A stretch of 7,419 nucleotides of DNA. Origin: Gammaproteobacteria bacterium (lineage in GTDB: Bacteria > Pseudomonadota > Gammaproteobacteria > Xanthomonadales > Marinicellaceae). Shown here piece by piece: positions 1 to 7,039 of this stretch. The stretch spans positions 1 through 7,419 of the forward strand of contig JAUHXW010000139.1 in assembly GCA_030426705.1 (NCBI GenBank), given 5' to 3'. Numbering within the stretch: position 1 is the stretch's first letter; every line of letters starts with the position of its first letter. Made by a program: the position numbers and the translations under genes. The notes beneath the pieces were generated by a model. That model was not told where the DNA came from, did not search any database, and saw nothing but the letters and a program-made list of their open reading frames with translations.

Positions 1-554
1 CCATACAACATTTAACTGATGCCGGTTATGTTTACATCGGCATGGACCATTTTGCCAAACCAGATGATGAACTTGCCATTGCCCAACAAAACGGCACGTT
101 ACAACGTAATTTCCAGGGCTACACCACCCACGCAGAATGTGATTTACTGGCCATGGGTGTCAGTTCCATCAGCCTGATTAACAACTGTTTCAGCCAAAAC
201 AACAAAAATCTGGACGCCTATTACCAACAAGTCGAATTGGGACAAATCCCCACCATGAAAGGTTACCAGTTGAAGGAAGACGACCAAATCCGTAAACAAA
301 TCATCCAGGATCTGTCCTGTCATTTCAGTTTGGATAAAAACAAGATCAGTGAAATGTTTGATTTGGACTTTGCCGATTACTTCGCTCAGGAATTGGCACA
401 ACTACAATCATTTGAAGCCGACGGCTTAATTGAATCAGATGAAAACCACATCCAAGTCAGTGACAAAGGCCGCCTGCTGATCAGAAACATCTGTATGGTA
501 TTCGACTACCACCTCAGACACCAAACTGAACAGAAATTTTCCAAGGTGATTTGA
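1..554 (+). CDS. hemN: Oxygen-independent coproporphyrinogen III dehydrogenase, C-terminal part (5' end outside window)
   Basis: Cytoplasmic radical SAM enzyme of haem synthesis; it oxidatively decarboxylates two propionates of coproporphyrinogen III to give protoporphyrinogen IX without oxygen. The reading frame is open from position 3 to the TGA at 552-554, giving 183 visible residues. The ATG at 42 is internal: the codons before it already read as HemN (YVYIGMDHFA). Diagnostic stretches are GMDHFAKPDDELA, RNFQGYTT, ADYFAQELAQL and GRLLIRNICMVFDYHLR, and the end FSKVI matches the usual FSRVI terminus. The HemN C-terminal domain covers roughly the last 90 residues. E. coli HemN is about 457 residues, so some 270 are missing upstream, including the radical SAM Cys motif, which cannot be checked here. 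The gene is convergent with gltD across a 150-bp gap. There is no frameshift in the visible part. Identification is firm; family knowledge is from memory of E. coli HemN. Confidence 0.96.
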   Translation, partial: IQHLTDAGYVYIGMDHFAKPDDELAIAQQNGTLQRNFQGYTTHAECDLLAMGVSSISLINNCFSQNNKNLDAYYQQVELGQIPTMKGYQLKEDDQIRKQIIQDLSCHFSLDKNKISEMFDLDFADYFAQELAQLQSFEADGLIESDENHIQVSDKGRLLIRNICMVFDYHLRHQTEQKFSKVI

Positions 555-566
555 TCTGTTCAAGTT

Positions 567-585
567 CACTGAGCTTGTCGAAGTG
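567..585 (+). repeat. Short palindromic repeat, copy 1
   Basis: The sequence is cactgagcttgtcgaagtg, 13 bp after the hemN stop. Its ends cact and agtg are complementary and can close a small stem around an 11-nt loop. The core gagcttgtcgaag recurs in copies 2 (inverted), 3 and 4. The downstream flank gtgctc is also shared with copies 3 and 4 but carries a 2-base insertion here. It looks like a REP-type dispersed element; the class is inferred from four related copies in 7.4 kb, all non-coding. Confidence 0.8.
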
Positions 586-636
586 TGCTCATAATACAGT
601 CATTTGGTTTGTATTGAGGAAGGCTTCGACAGGCTC
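571..636. terminator. Possible stem-loop formed by repeat copies 1 and 2
   Basis: Bases 571-583 (gagcttgtcgaag) pair with 624-636 (cttcgacaggctc): 12 Watson-Crick pairs and one G-U wobble, with a 40-nt loop. It lies between convergent genes and could fold in either transcript. The loop is long and no clear U-run follows on either side, so intrinsic termination is doubtful; protection of the mRNA 3' end is an alternative. Copy 2 could instead pair with copy 3 (679-691, 11 pairs plus one wobble and one mismatch), making two mutually exclusive folds. Confidence 0.35.
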
Positions 637-640
637 AGCC
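622..640 (-). repeat. Short palindromic repeat, copy 2 (inverted)
   Basis: The + strand reads ggcttcgacaggctcagcc; read on the - strand the core matches copies 1 and 4. Here the closing arms are ggct and agcc instead of cact and agtg: both arms have changed so that pairing is kept. This is the best sign that the small stem matters. It starts 55 bp after copy 1 and 53 bp before copy 3. Confidence 0.8.
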
Positions 641-674
641 GGCTTGTGGTTTTGATTTATCTTTTAGAAAGGCA

Positions 675-693
675 CACCGAGCTTGTCAAAGTG
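675..693 (+). repeat. Short palindromic repeat, copy 3 (degenerate)
   Basis: The sequence is caccgagcttgtcaaagtg. It differs from copy 1 at two positions, one of which breaks a pair in the cact/agtg stem. Over a longer unit, 672-705 aligns without gaps to 7105-7138 (copy 4) with 28 of 34 identities, five of the six differences being transitions. The long unit ends on base 705, the last base of the gltD stop codon, so the repeat abuts the gene exactly. Confidence 0.7.
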
Positions 694-704
694 CTCAACC
701 GACT

Positions 705-2168
705 TCAAGCCTTGGGCAAATCACCTGCCCCTTTTTGTGGTAAATCAGATTTACCCATCAGAAATTTGTCGATATGATAAGCCATTTCGCGACCTTCGGA
801 GATGGCCCAGACGATCAGGGATTGGCCTCGGCGGCAATCACCAGCTGCGAAGATGCCTTCTTTGCTGACCTGATAGTTCTTATCTGTTGCTGGCAATAAC
901 TGTTTGTTGCTCAGCTCTAAGCCTAACAATTCAGCAGTGGTTTCTTTGGTGCCGGTAAACCCCATGGCGAGATAGACTCGTTCACAGGGCCATTGTTTTT
1001 CAGTGTCAGCGATTTCATGCAATTGCATTTGTCCATTTTCAAAAGTCCATTCAACTTCAACTGTTTTCACCCCAATCAATTCTCCAGCATCATTACCCAC
1101 AAACGCTTTGGTGGCAATACTCCATTGTCGCTCTGCACCTTCCAAATGAGAACTGCTGGTACGCAGGCGCATGGGCCAAAATGGCCAGGGTTGATTGGCT
1201 GGTCGGGCTTTGGGTGGTTTGGGCATGATTTCAAAGTTCAAAACCGATTTGGCTCCTTGCCTGATTGAAGTACCGATACAATCTGATCCGGTATCACCAC
1301 CACCAATCACAATCACATTTTTATCTTTGGCCGATAATTCATCGGTAAGTTGTGCTTCGCCAGCCACCACCTGGTTGTTATGGCTCAAAAAATCCATGGC
1401 CTGAATCACGCCATTCAGTTCATGACCCTCAATCGGTAATCCACGTCGATCATTGGCGCCAACGCAAACCGCAATGGCATCAAACTGCGTTTTCACTTCA
1501 GTTGCAGTTATGTCTTTACCAATTTCACAATCACACCTGAATTCAATGCCCGATTGTTCCAACAAAGCCAGACGACGATCAATGATGTGTTTTTCCAATT
1601 TGAAATCCGGTATACCATAACGCAACAAACCGCCTGGCCGATGGTCTTTTTCAAACACCACCACGCTGTGACCTGCCCGATTCAACTGTTCTGCAGCCGC
1701 CAATCCGGAAGGGCCAGAACCAATAATGGCGACTTTTCGCCCCGTTCTTTTGATGTTTTTTTCAGTTTGCATCCATTGATTTTCAAAAGCCGTTTCAGCG
1801 ATGTTTTTTTCGATGTTTTCAATGGTGACCGGATCGTTATTGATGTTCAGAACACAGGCTTCTTCACAAGGAGCTGGGCACAAACGTCCGGTAAATTCGG
1901 GGAAATTATTGGTTTGGTGCAGTATTTCACTGGCCTTGTGCCATTGCCCCTTATAAACCGCATCATTGAAGTCGGGAATCACATTACCCAAAGGACAGCC
2001 ACTGTGGCAAAACGGAATGCCACAATTCATGCACCTGGCTCCCTGATTTTGTAATTCAGGCACCTTCAAAGGAATGGTAAATTCTTTGAAATTTTCTATT
2101 CTGTTTTGAGGCGCAGTATACGCTTCCGTTTTACGCTTGTACTCTAAGAACCCTGTTGTTTTACCCAT
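705..2168 (-). CDS. gltD: Glutamate synthase (NADPH) small subunit
   Basis: The 487-residue beta subunit of GOGAT takes electrons from NADPH through FAD and passes them, via [4Fe-4S] centres, to the FMN/[3Fe-4S] site of GltB. In order: an N-terminal ferredoxin-like domain with Cys46, Cys49, Cys54, Cys58 and Cys97, Cys101, Cys105; the FAD dinucleotide fold with GSGPSG at 150-155 followed by RPGGLLRYGIPDFK; the NADPH fold with GGGDTGSDC at 289-297; and the second FAD contact AAGDCRRGQS at 441-450. The stretch EIMPKPP and RTSSSHLEG (about 313-344) recalls the GltD subfamily that resembles the C-terminal part of eukaryotic NADH-GOGAT, rather than E. coli GltD; this is from memory. Length is normal and no residue looks lost. 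The ATG at 2168 is chosen because it overlaps the gltB stop by one base and has an excellent Shine-Dalgarno sequence 6 nt upstream. It is the last gene of the gltBD operon. Confidence 0.97.
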   Translation of the reverse strand: MGKTTGFLEYKRKTEAYTAPQNRIENFKEFTIPLKVPELQNQGARCMNCGIPFCHSGCPLGNVIPDFNDAVYKGQWHKASEILHQTNNFPEFTGRLCPAPCEEACVLNINNDPVTIENIEKNIAETAFENQWMQTEKNIKRTGRKVAIIGSGPSGLAAAEQLNRAGHSVVVFEKDHRPGGLLRYGIPDFKLEKHIIDRRLALLEQSGIEFRCDCEIGKDITATEVKTQFDAIAVCVGANDRRGLPIEGHELNGVIQAMDFLSHNNQVVAGEAQLTDELSAKDKNVIVIGGGDTGSDCIGTSIRQGAKSVLNFEIMPKPPKARPANQPWPFWPMRLRTSSSHLEGAERQWSIATKAFVGNDAGELIGVKTVEVEWTFENGQMQLHEIADTEKQWPCERVYLAMGFTGTKETTAELLGLELSNKQLLPATDKNYQVSKEGIFAAGDCRRGQSLIVWAISEGREMAYHIDKFLMGKSDLPQKGAGDLPKA

Positions 2169-5100
2169 CAGCCCACCTCCTTCAATTGATGCTCTTGCTC
2201 AATTCGCAACAAAGCTTGTCGGTATTCTTCAGGTAATACCTGCACAAAATGTTTCAGTTGCTTGTCCCAATCGTTCAAAATATCATTTGCCAGCTGGCTG
2301 TTGGTGTATTCAGCATGTGCCTGAATCATGCTTTTTAATGGGTTTATTTGCTCTGAACTGACCGCAGTTAAGTTCAATTCACCTGCAGCACACAGTGATG
2401 CTAATTGTTGGTTTGGGTCAAAGACAAAGGCCATGCCACCAGACATCCCAGCAGCAAAATTACGCCCTACTTTCCCCAAAACCACCACCACGCCACCAGT
2501 CATGTATTCACAACCATGATCACCAATGCCTTCAACCACTGCTTTCGCGCCTGAGTTACGTACAGCAAAGCGTTCACCAGCCACACCGTTGATATAGACT
2601 TCCCCTGAAGTCGCACCGTATAACGTCACGTTTCCGGTAATGATGTTTTCATGCGGCACAAATGTGGCTTGCTCGGGCACTTTGATGATGACTTTGGCAC
2701 CGCACAAACCTTTTGCCAGGTAATCGTTGGTATTTCCTGAAACTTTAAAAGTGATACCATGCGTGGCAAATGCAGCAAAACTCTGTCCTGCCGATCCGCT
2801 GAAATTCAACAGCAAAGTATCTTCAGGCAAACCCTTCGAACCATGGTTTTTCGAAATTTCATTGCTCAAAATAGCCCCGACTGCCCGATCGGTATTACAA
2901 ATGGGATAATCCAGTGTGGTTTTTTCCTTGCGGAACAAGGCCATATGAGCTTGTTCAATGATTTTAAAATCAATGGCATCCTCCAAATGATGTTGCTGTT
3001 TGTCGCAACCATAAAGCGTTTGACCATCGACCACTTTAGCTTGAAACAGTATGGGTGATAAATCCAGCCCCAATGTTTTGCTGTTGTTTTTAAGGTTGTC
3101 TCTGTTCAGTTTGTGCACCTGACCGACCATTTCATCAACTGTTCGGAAACCCAGTGAAGCCATGATTGTTCGCAGTTCCTCAGCAACAAAATACATGAAG
3201 TTCACCACATGTTCTGGTTTTCCCTTAAATTTCTTGCGCAGTTCAGGGTTTTGTGTGGCAATTCCTACCGGACAAGTGTTTAAGTGACAAGCGCGCATCA
3301 TCACACAACCCGATGCCACCAAAGGTGCAGTGGCAAAACCAAATTCTTCTGCACCCAACAAACAGGCTATAGCCACATCTCTTCCTGTTTTTAATTGACC
3401 ATCGCACTCGAGTTTCACCCGGTTGCGCAAATCGTTGGCCACCAGGGTTTGTTGTGCTTCAGCCAAGCCAAGTTCCCAAGGCAAACCTGCATGTTTAAGT
3501 GAAGTTAAGGGTGCGGCTCCAGTGCCACCATCAAAACCTGAAATCAAAATCACATCGGCTTTGGCCTTGGCCACTCCTGCAGCAACCGTGCCTACACCCA
3601 CTTGAGAAACCAGTTTGACGTTGATTCTGGCGCTGCGGTTGGCTGATTTCAAATCGTATATCAATTGCGACAAATCTTCGATGGAGTAAATGTCATGATG
3701 CGGTGGCGGTGAAATCAGACCAACATAGGGTGTCGAATTTCTGGTCGCAGCAATTTCAGGGTTGACCTTTGAACCAGGCAATTGACCACCCTCACCTGGT
3801 TTGGCGCCTTGCGCCATTTTGATTTGAATTTCAGACGCATGAGTGAGGTAATTGGAAGTCACTCCAAATCGACCGGAAGCGACCTGCTTGATGGCTGAAT
3901 TTTTCCATGCACCATCGGGGTTATGGAAAAATCGTTGCTCTTTTTCACCACCTTCGCCTGAATTGCTTTTACCACCAATGCGGTTCATGGCAATGGCTAA
4001 ATTTTCATGGGCTTCTTCAGAAATAGAGCCATAAGACATAGCGCCGGTTTTGAATCTTTTGACAATCTCGGTCCAAGGCTCAACTTCTGATAATGGAATG
4101 GGATCCAGTTCGGTGAAATCCAGCATACCTCGGATGGTCATCAAGGACTGGCTTTGTTTATTGATTGATTCAGCATATTGCTGATAGGCTTGCTGACTGT
4201 TGCTTCTCACAGCTTGTTGCAATCGAGCCACTGACTCTGGATTAAACTGGTGTTTTTCACCGTTTCTGCGCCATCGGTAATCACCGCCCGGTTCCAGTAA
4301 ACCAGTTTGACTGATGGTGGTGTTAAAGGTTTTCTGATGGATCTGATTGATGTTTTTTTCTATTTCGTACAAACCAATGCCTTCCAGCCGTGTTGGCGTA
4401 CCAGGAAAGTATTTTTCTGTGGTTCGGCTGTCCAACCCAACACATTCAAATATTTGCGAACCTCGATAAGAATTCAGGGTGGAAATACCAATCTTATTCA
4501 TCACTTTTAGCAATCCTTTGCCGACTGCAGCGTTGTAATTTTCTATGGCTTGTTGATATTCGATGCCATGAAGTTCCTTTGTTTCAATCAACTCGGCAAT
4601 AATATCATTAACAATATAAGGGTTTATGGCACTGGCCCCATAAGCAAACAGCATGGCAAAGTGATGAATTTCGCGGGGTTCAGCTGATTCAATGATGAAC
4701 AGAGCTGGAATCGGTGCCTGTTGTTCATCTGTGTTGCGGTCAGACAGTAAAATAATACTGTAACCATCATCAATGGCTGTAGCGGCGGCTTTGACGATTT
4801 CATCCAAAGCACTTTCCAGACCATTAAGTCCCTTGATAACTTCATACAAGATGGGGACAGTTTTGGTTTTCAATCCGGACTGCCTGAATGTTTTGATTTT
4901 GTGTAAGTCTCTTTTGGAAATCACTGGATTGGCGATTTTTAATTTTCGACAATGTTCTGCCTGTACAGTGAAAATATTTTGATCAGATCCCAGGGTTAAA
5001 CTGATGTCAGTAATCATTTCCTCACGGATACCGTCCAAAGGCGGATTGGTCACTTGTGCAAAGAGCTGGGTGAAATAATTATAGAGTAATTGAGAGTGTT

Positions 5101-6643
5101 CCGAAAGAATAGCTGTTGGCGTGTCAGACCCCATGGAACCAATAGGCTCTTTGGCCTTTTTAGCCATCGGCTGAACAATAAGCTCAATGTCTTCCTGGGT
5201 ATATCTGAACAGTTGTTTACGCTGTTGCAAGGAAATTTGTTCATGTAATTGGTCTACACCGGAATAAGGAATGTCCTTGAGATGAACCAGGTTGTCTTTA
5301 AGCCATTGCTGATAAGGACGTTTTGCAGTAATTTTTTGTTTAACTTCCTCGTCATTAACGATTCTGCCTTCGCCCATGTGAACCAAAAACATTTTGCCAG
5401 GTTCTAAACGACCATGACAAGCGACATTTTCTGGCGCTATATCCACCACGCCAGTTTCAGAAGACATGATGACATAACCATCTTTGGTAACGGTGTATCT
5501 TGAAGGCCGCAAACCATTCCTGTCGAGCACTGCACCAATGTATTTACCGTCAGTGAATGGGATGGAAGCCGGCCCGTCCCATGGCTCCATCAGGCAGGCA
5601 TTGTATTCGTAGAATGCTTTTTTTTGCGCGTCCATTTCAGCATTTTTTTCCCAGGCTTCCGGAATCAGCAGCATCATCACTTCCGGCAAGGACCGCCCTG
5701 TCATCAGTAACAATTCAACCACCATATCCATAGACGCTGAATCAGATTTATTGGGCAAAACCACCGGCAGCATGGCTTGCAAATCATCATCAAACCAGTC
5801 ACTACTCATTAATTCCTCACGCGACATCATGCGTCTTATATTGCCTTTGACGGTATTGATTTCTCCATTGTGACAAATGTATCGGAAGGGTTGCGCCAAA
5901 TCCCAGGTAGGAAAAGTGTTGGTAGAAAATCGCTGATGCACCAACGCCAAGCGTGTCACCACGCGTGGATCCAACAAATCCTGATAATAAAACTTGATGT
6001 CTTCGGGCAGCAATAAACCTTTAAAAATCAACGTGCGGTAGCACAAACTGGGCACATAGAACATTTCGGCTTCAGACAATCCGGATTGACCAATGCGGTG
6101 CTCAGTGATTTTTCGTGCTGCATACAGTTGACGACGAAAATCAAAGTCACTGTTTACATTTGATTCATTCGTTTTTTTTCTGGCCACAAACAATTGCTCA
6201 ATATATGGCTCATTCATGGCAGCCATTTCACCAAGCACATCACAATTAACCGGCACCTCGCGCCAACCAATCACAGACAAACCTTGTTGATCTAATTGTT
6301 CAGTGAAAATATGTTTACAGAAATCACGCTGATTGATTTTTTTCGGTAAAAACACATTGGCAACCGCGTATTGACCTGGATTTGGTAATTCAAAAGAACA
6401 GACTTGGGCAAAGTAATCATGTGGTATATCAATTAAAATACCCGCACCATCACCAGTTTTGCCATCGGCACTGACCGCACCTCGGTGTTCGAGTTTTTCC
6501 AATATCACCAAAGCCTTATCAATAATGTCATGCGACTTTTCGCCTTTCAAACTACAAATAAAACCCGCACCACAGGCATCATGTTCAAATTCAGAACGGT
6601 ATAAACCCTGCTCAATCAATTCTTGGTCAATTTGATGTTTCAT
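2168..6643 (-). CDS. gltB: Glutamate synthase (NADPH) large subunit
   Basis: The alpha subunit of GOGAT (1491 residues) makes two glutamates from glutamine and 2-oxoglutarate, using electrons from GltD. In order: a class II amidotransferase domain starting at Cys24, the expected nucleophile after removal of a 23-residue propeptide (HDACGAGF), with RFSTNT at 238-243, HNGE at 258-261 and Asp301, whose spacing matches the Arg/Asn-Gly/Asp set known from Azospirillum GltB; a central domain from about 470 to 780; an FMN-binding barrel with TGAMSYGS at 866-873, GGKSNSGEGGE at 890-900 and DGGTGA at 1038-1043; the [3Fe-4S] cysteines 1113, 1119 and 1124 (C-x5-C-x4-C); and a C-terminal GXGXG beta-helix domain, about 1337-1409. 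Length is typical for bacterial GltB. The ATG at 6643 is supported by GGAG 6 nt upstream and by the position of Cys24. First gene of gltBD. Two A8 runs (coding strand) are in frame and do not interrupt it. Confidence 0.98.
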   Translation of the reverse strand: MKHQIDQELIEQGLYRSEFEHDACGAGFICSLKGEKSHDIIDKALVILEKLEHRGAVSADGKTGDGAGILIDIPHDYFAQVCSFELPNPGQYAVANVFLPKKINQRDFCKHIFTEQLDQQGLSVIGWREVPVNCDVLGEMAAMNEPYIEQLFVARKKTNESNVNSDFDFRRQLYAARKITEHRIGQSGLSEAEMFYVPSLCYRTLIFKGLLLPEDIKFYYQDLLDPRVVTRLALVHQRFSTNTFPTWDLAQPFRYICHNGEINTVKGNIRRMMSREELMSSDWFDDDLQAMLPVVLPNKSDSASMDMVVELLLMTGRSLPEVMMLLIPEAWEKNAEMDAQKKAFYEYNACLMEPWDGPASIPFTDGKYIGAVLDRNGLRPSRYTVTKDGYVIMSSETGVVDIAPENVACHGRLEPGKMFLVHMGEGRIVNDEEVKQKITAKRPYQQWLKDNLVHLKDIPYSGVDQLHEQISLQQRKQLFRYTQEDIELIVQPMAKKAKEPIGSMGSDTPTAILSEHSQLLYNYFTQLFAQVTNPPLDGIREEMITDISLTLGSDQNIFTVQAEHCRKLKIANPVISKRDLHKIKTFRQSGLKTKTVPILYEVIKGLNGLESALDEIVKAAATAIDDGYSIILLSDRNTDEQQAPIPALFIIESAEPREIHHFAMLFAYGASAINPYIVNDIIAELIETKELHGIEYQQAIENYNAAVGKGLLKVMNKIGISTLNSYRGSQIFECVGLDSRTTEKYFPGTPTRLEGIGLYEIEKNINQIHQKTFNTTISQTGLLEPGGDYRWRRNGEKHQFNPESVARLQQAVRSNSQQAYQQYAESINKQSQSLMTIRGMLDFTELDPIPLSEVEPWTEIVKRFKTGAMSYGSISEEAHENLAIAMNRIGGKSNSGEGGEKEQRFFHNPDGAWKNSAIKQVASGRFGVTSNYLTHASEIQIKMAQGAKPGEGGQLPGSKVNPEIAATRNSTPYVGLISPPPHHDIYSIEDLSQLIYDLKSANRSARINVKLVSQVGVGTVAAGVAKAKADVILISGFDGGTGAAPLTSLKHAGLPWELGLAEAQQTLVANDLRNRVKLECDGQLKTGRDVAIACLLGAEEFGFATAPLVASGCVMMRACHLNTCPVGIATQNPELRKKFKGKPEHVVNFMYFVAEELRTIMASLGFRTVDEMVGQVHKLNRDNLKNNSKTLGLDLSPILFQAKVVDGQTLYGCDKQQHHLEDAIDFKIIEQAHMALFRKEKTTLDYPICNTDRAVGAILSNEISKNHGSKGLPEDTLLLNFSGSAGQSFAAFATHGITFKVSGNTNDYLAKGLCGAKVIIKVPEQATFVPHENIITGNVTLYGATSGEVYINGVAGERFAVRNSGAKAVVEGIGDHGCEYMTGGVVVVLGKVGRNFAAGMSGGMAFVFDPNQQLASLCAAGELNLTAVSSEQINPLKSMIQAHAEYTNSQLANDILNDWDKQLKHFVQVLPEEYRQALLRIEQEHQLKEVG
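2175..2182 (-). promoter_or_regulatory. Ribosome binding site of gltD, inside the gltB 3' end
   Basis: The - strand reads AAGGAGGT, an almost full match to the 16S rRNA 3' end, 6 nt before the gltD ATG. It is encoded by the Lys-Glu-Val codons of the GltB C-terminus (LKEVG). With the TGATG stop/start overlap it implies both translational coupling and strong independent initiation of gltD. It fixes the gltD start. Confidence 0.9.
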
Positions 6644-6649
6644 TGGCTG

Positions 6650-6653
6650 CTCC
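6650..6653 (-). promoter_or_regulatory. Ribosome binding site of gltB
   Basis: The - strand reads CGGAG, with GGAG at 6653-6650 placed 6 nt before the ATG at 6643. It is weaker than the gltD site but at normal spacing, and it supports this start over any in-frame alternative. Confidence 0.7.
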
Positions 6654-6737
6654 GAGGCTCACACTTCGCCAAAAAGTTGGCAATGATCATGGCCATATCA
6701 ATGAAGTTAGCACAACAAATTAGAGCAAAGGCTCTAA

Positions 6738-6745
6738 CTTATACC
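6738..6745 (-). promoter_or_regulatory. Possible extended -10 element of the gltBD promoter
   Basis: The - strand reads TTGGTATAAG, which fits an extended -10 (TG-n-TATAAG, hexamer at 6743-6738). No good -35 is present at 17-nt spacing (GATTAA at 6766-6761), which is acceptable for an extended -10. Transcription would start near 6731, giving a leader of roughly 90 nt. This is motif reading only; other AT-rich hexamers exist further upstream. Confidence 0.35.
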
Positions 6746-6759
6746 AAAGAAGGGTGTTG

Positions 6760-6777
6760 ATTAATCGATTGATTAAT
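6760..6777. promoter_or_regulatory. Dyad attaatc-gatt-gattaat, possible operator
   Basis: A perfect 7-bp inverted repeat with a 4-bp centre, followed by a further TTAATTAA palindrome at 6773-6780. It covers the position where the -35 of the proposed gltB promoter would lie, as expected for a regulator binding site. The very AT-rich composition makes chance dyads more likely. I do not recognise the site as that of a named regulator. Confidence 0.3.
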
Positions 6778-6833
6778 TAATGAACTAAAAACTATTGTGC
6801 ATTGAATTTAACCATATAAACCCTTTTACTGGA

Positions 6834-7039
6834 GAGTTGCTGAGCAACTCGACAGGCGCACTTAGTTAGGCAGAGCATGTAATCATGGCGGTTTGCCGTA
6901 GGCAAGAAGCCTTGATGTAATGTTCGATAAGCCGTGAGTGCAGCGAATCAGAGAGTGCAAGCCCGAGATCATAAGCCATACTCGCCGCGGTCGCTTTCAA
7001 ATCTGTCGGGAACAGATTTGAATGAAGCCCCAAGAGTAT
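6834..7039. other. Hairpin-rich intergenic block of unknown nature
   Basis: Three clear inverted repeats lie within about 200 bp. First, gagttgc-tga-gcaactc at 6834-6850, a perfect 7-bp stem. Second, 6882-6916, a long symmetric hairpin with inner stem ttgcc/ggcaa around loop gta, a 3x3 internal loop, then ggc/gcc, one T-T mismatch and atca/tgat (12 pairs). Third, an 11-bp perfect stem at 6996-7022 with loop cggga, itself enclosed by atactc/gagtat (6978-6983 with 7034-7039). No coding frame of note crosses it. It could be a structured RNA, a small non-autonomous palindromic element or a dispersed genomic repeat. I do not match it to a known RNA family, and I cannot set exact ends. Confidence 0.45.

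Larger units (their letters stand above)
555..704. other. Convergent intergenic region hemN / gltD with three repeat units
   Basis: This 150-bp gap separates the hemN stop (+) from the gltD stop (-). It contains no open reading frame of note. About 40% of it is three units of a palindromic repeat (listed separately) in the order forward, inverted, forward. I see no classical GC-stem plus T-run terminator for either gene, so the repeat-formed stem-loops are the best candidates for a transcription barrier or 3'-end stabiliser of both transcripts. That role is inference. Confidence 0.8.

Noticed and set aside
705..868. Short plus-strand open frame at 683-868 overlapping the gltD end, and many similar frames within gltD and gltB on both strands
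   Set aside because: They lie antisense or out of frame to firmly identified genes and show no recognisable protein features.
1554..2054. 166-codon plus-strand open frame opposite gltD
   Set aside because: It mirrors the antisense of the strongly conserved GltD Fe-S and FAD domains; its translation has no family resemblance and it lacks a convincing ribosome binding site.
5614..6178. Two T8 runs on the + strand (about 5614-5621 and 6171-6178, A8 in the gltB coding strand), considered as phase-variation or programmed slippage sites
   Set aside because: Both encode Lys pairs in an intact frame of a core metabolic gene with all domains present; AAA-rich Lys codons explain them, and no functional truncated product is apparent.
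1..6643. Functional link between hemN and gltBD through glutamate as haem precursor
   Set aside because: The genes are convergent, separated by repeats and have no shared promoter; adjacency alone does not support a pathway link.
6683..6696. Overlapping palindromes atgatcat and atggccat in the gltB leader
   Set aside because: Eight-base palindromes are frequent by chance and there is no second copy or spacing pattern to suggest a binding site.
6867..6871. gttaggc near 6865-6871, resembling the core of an integron attC site
   Set aside because: No matching RYYYAAC partner at suitable distance with paired L boxes was found; one 7-bp match is expected by chance.
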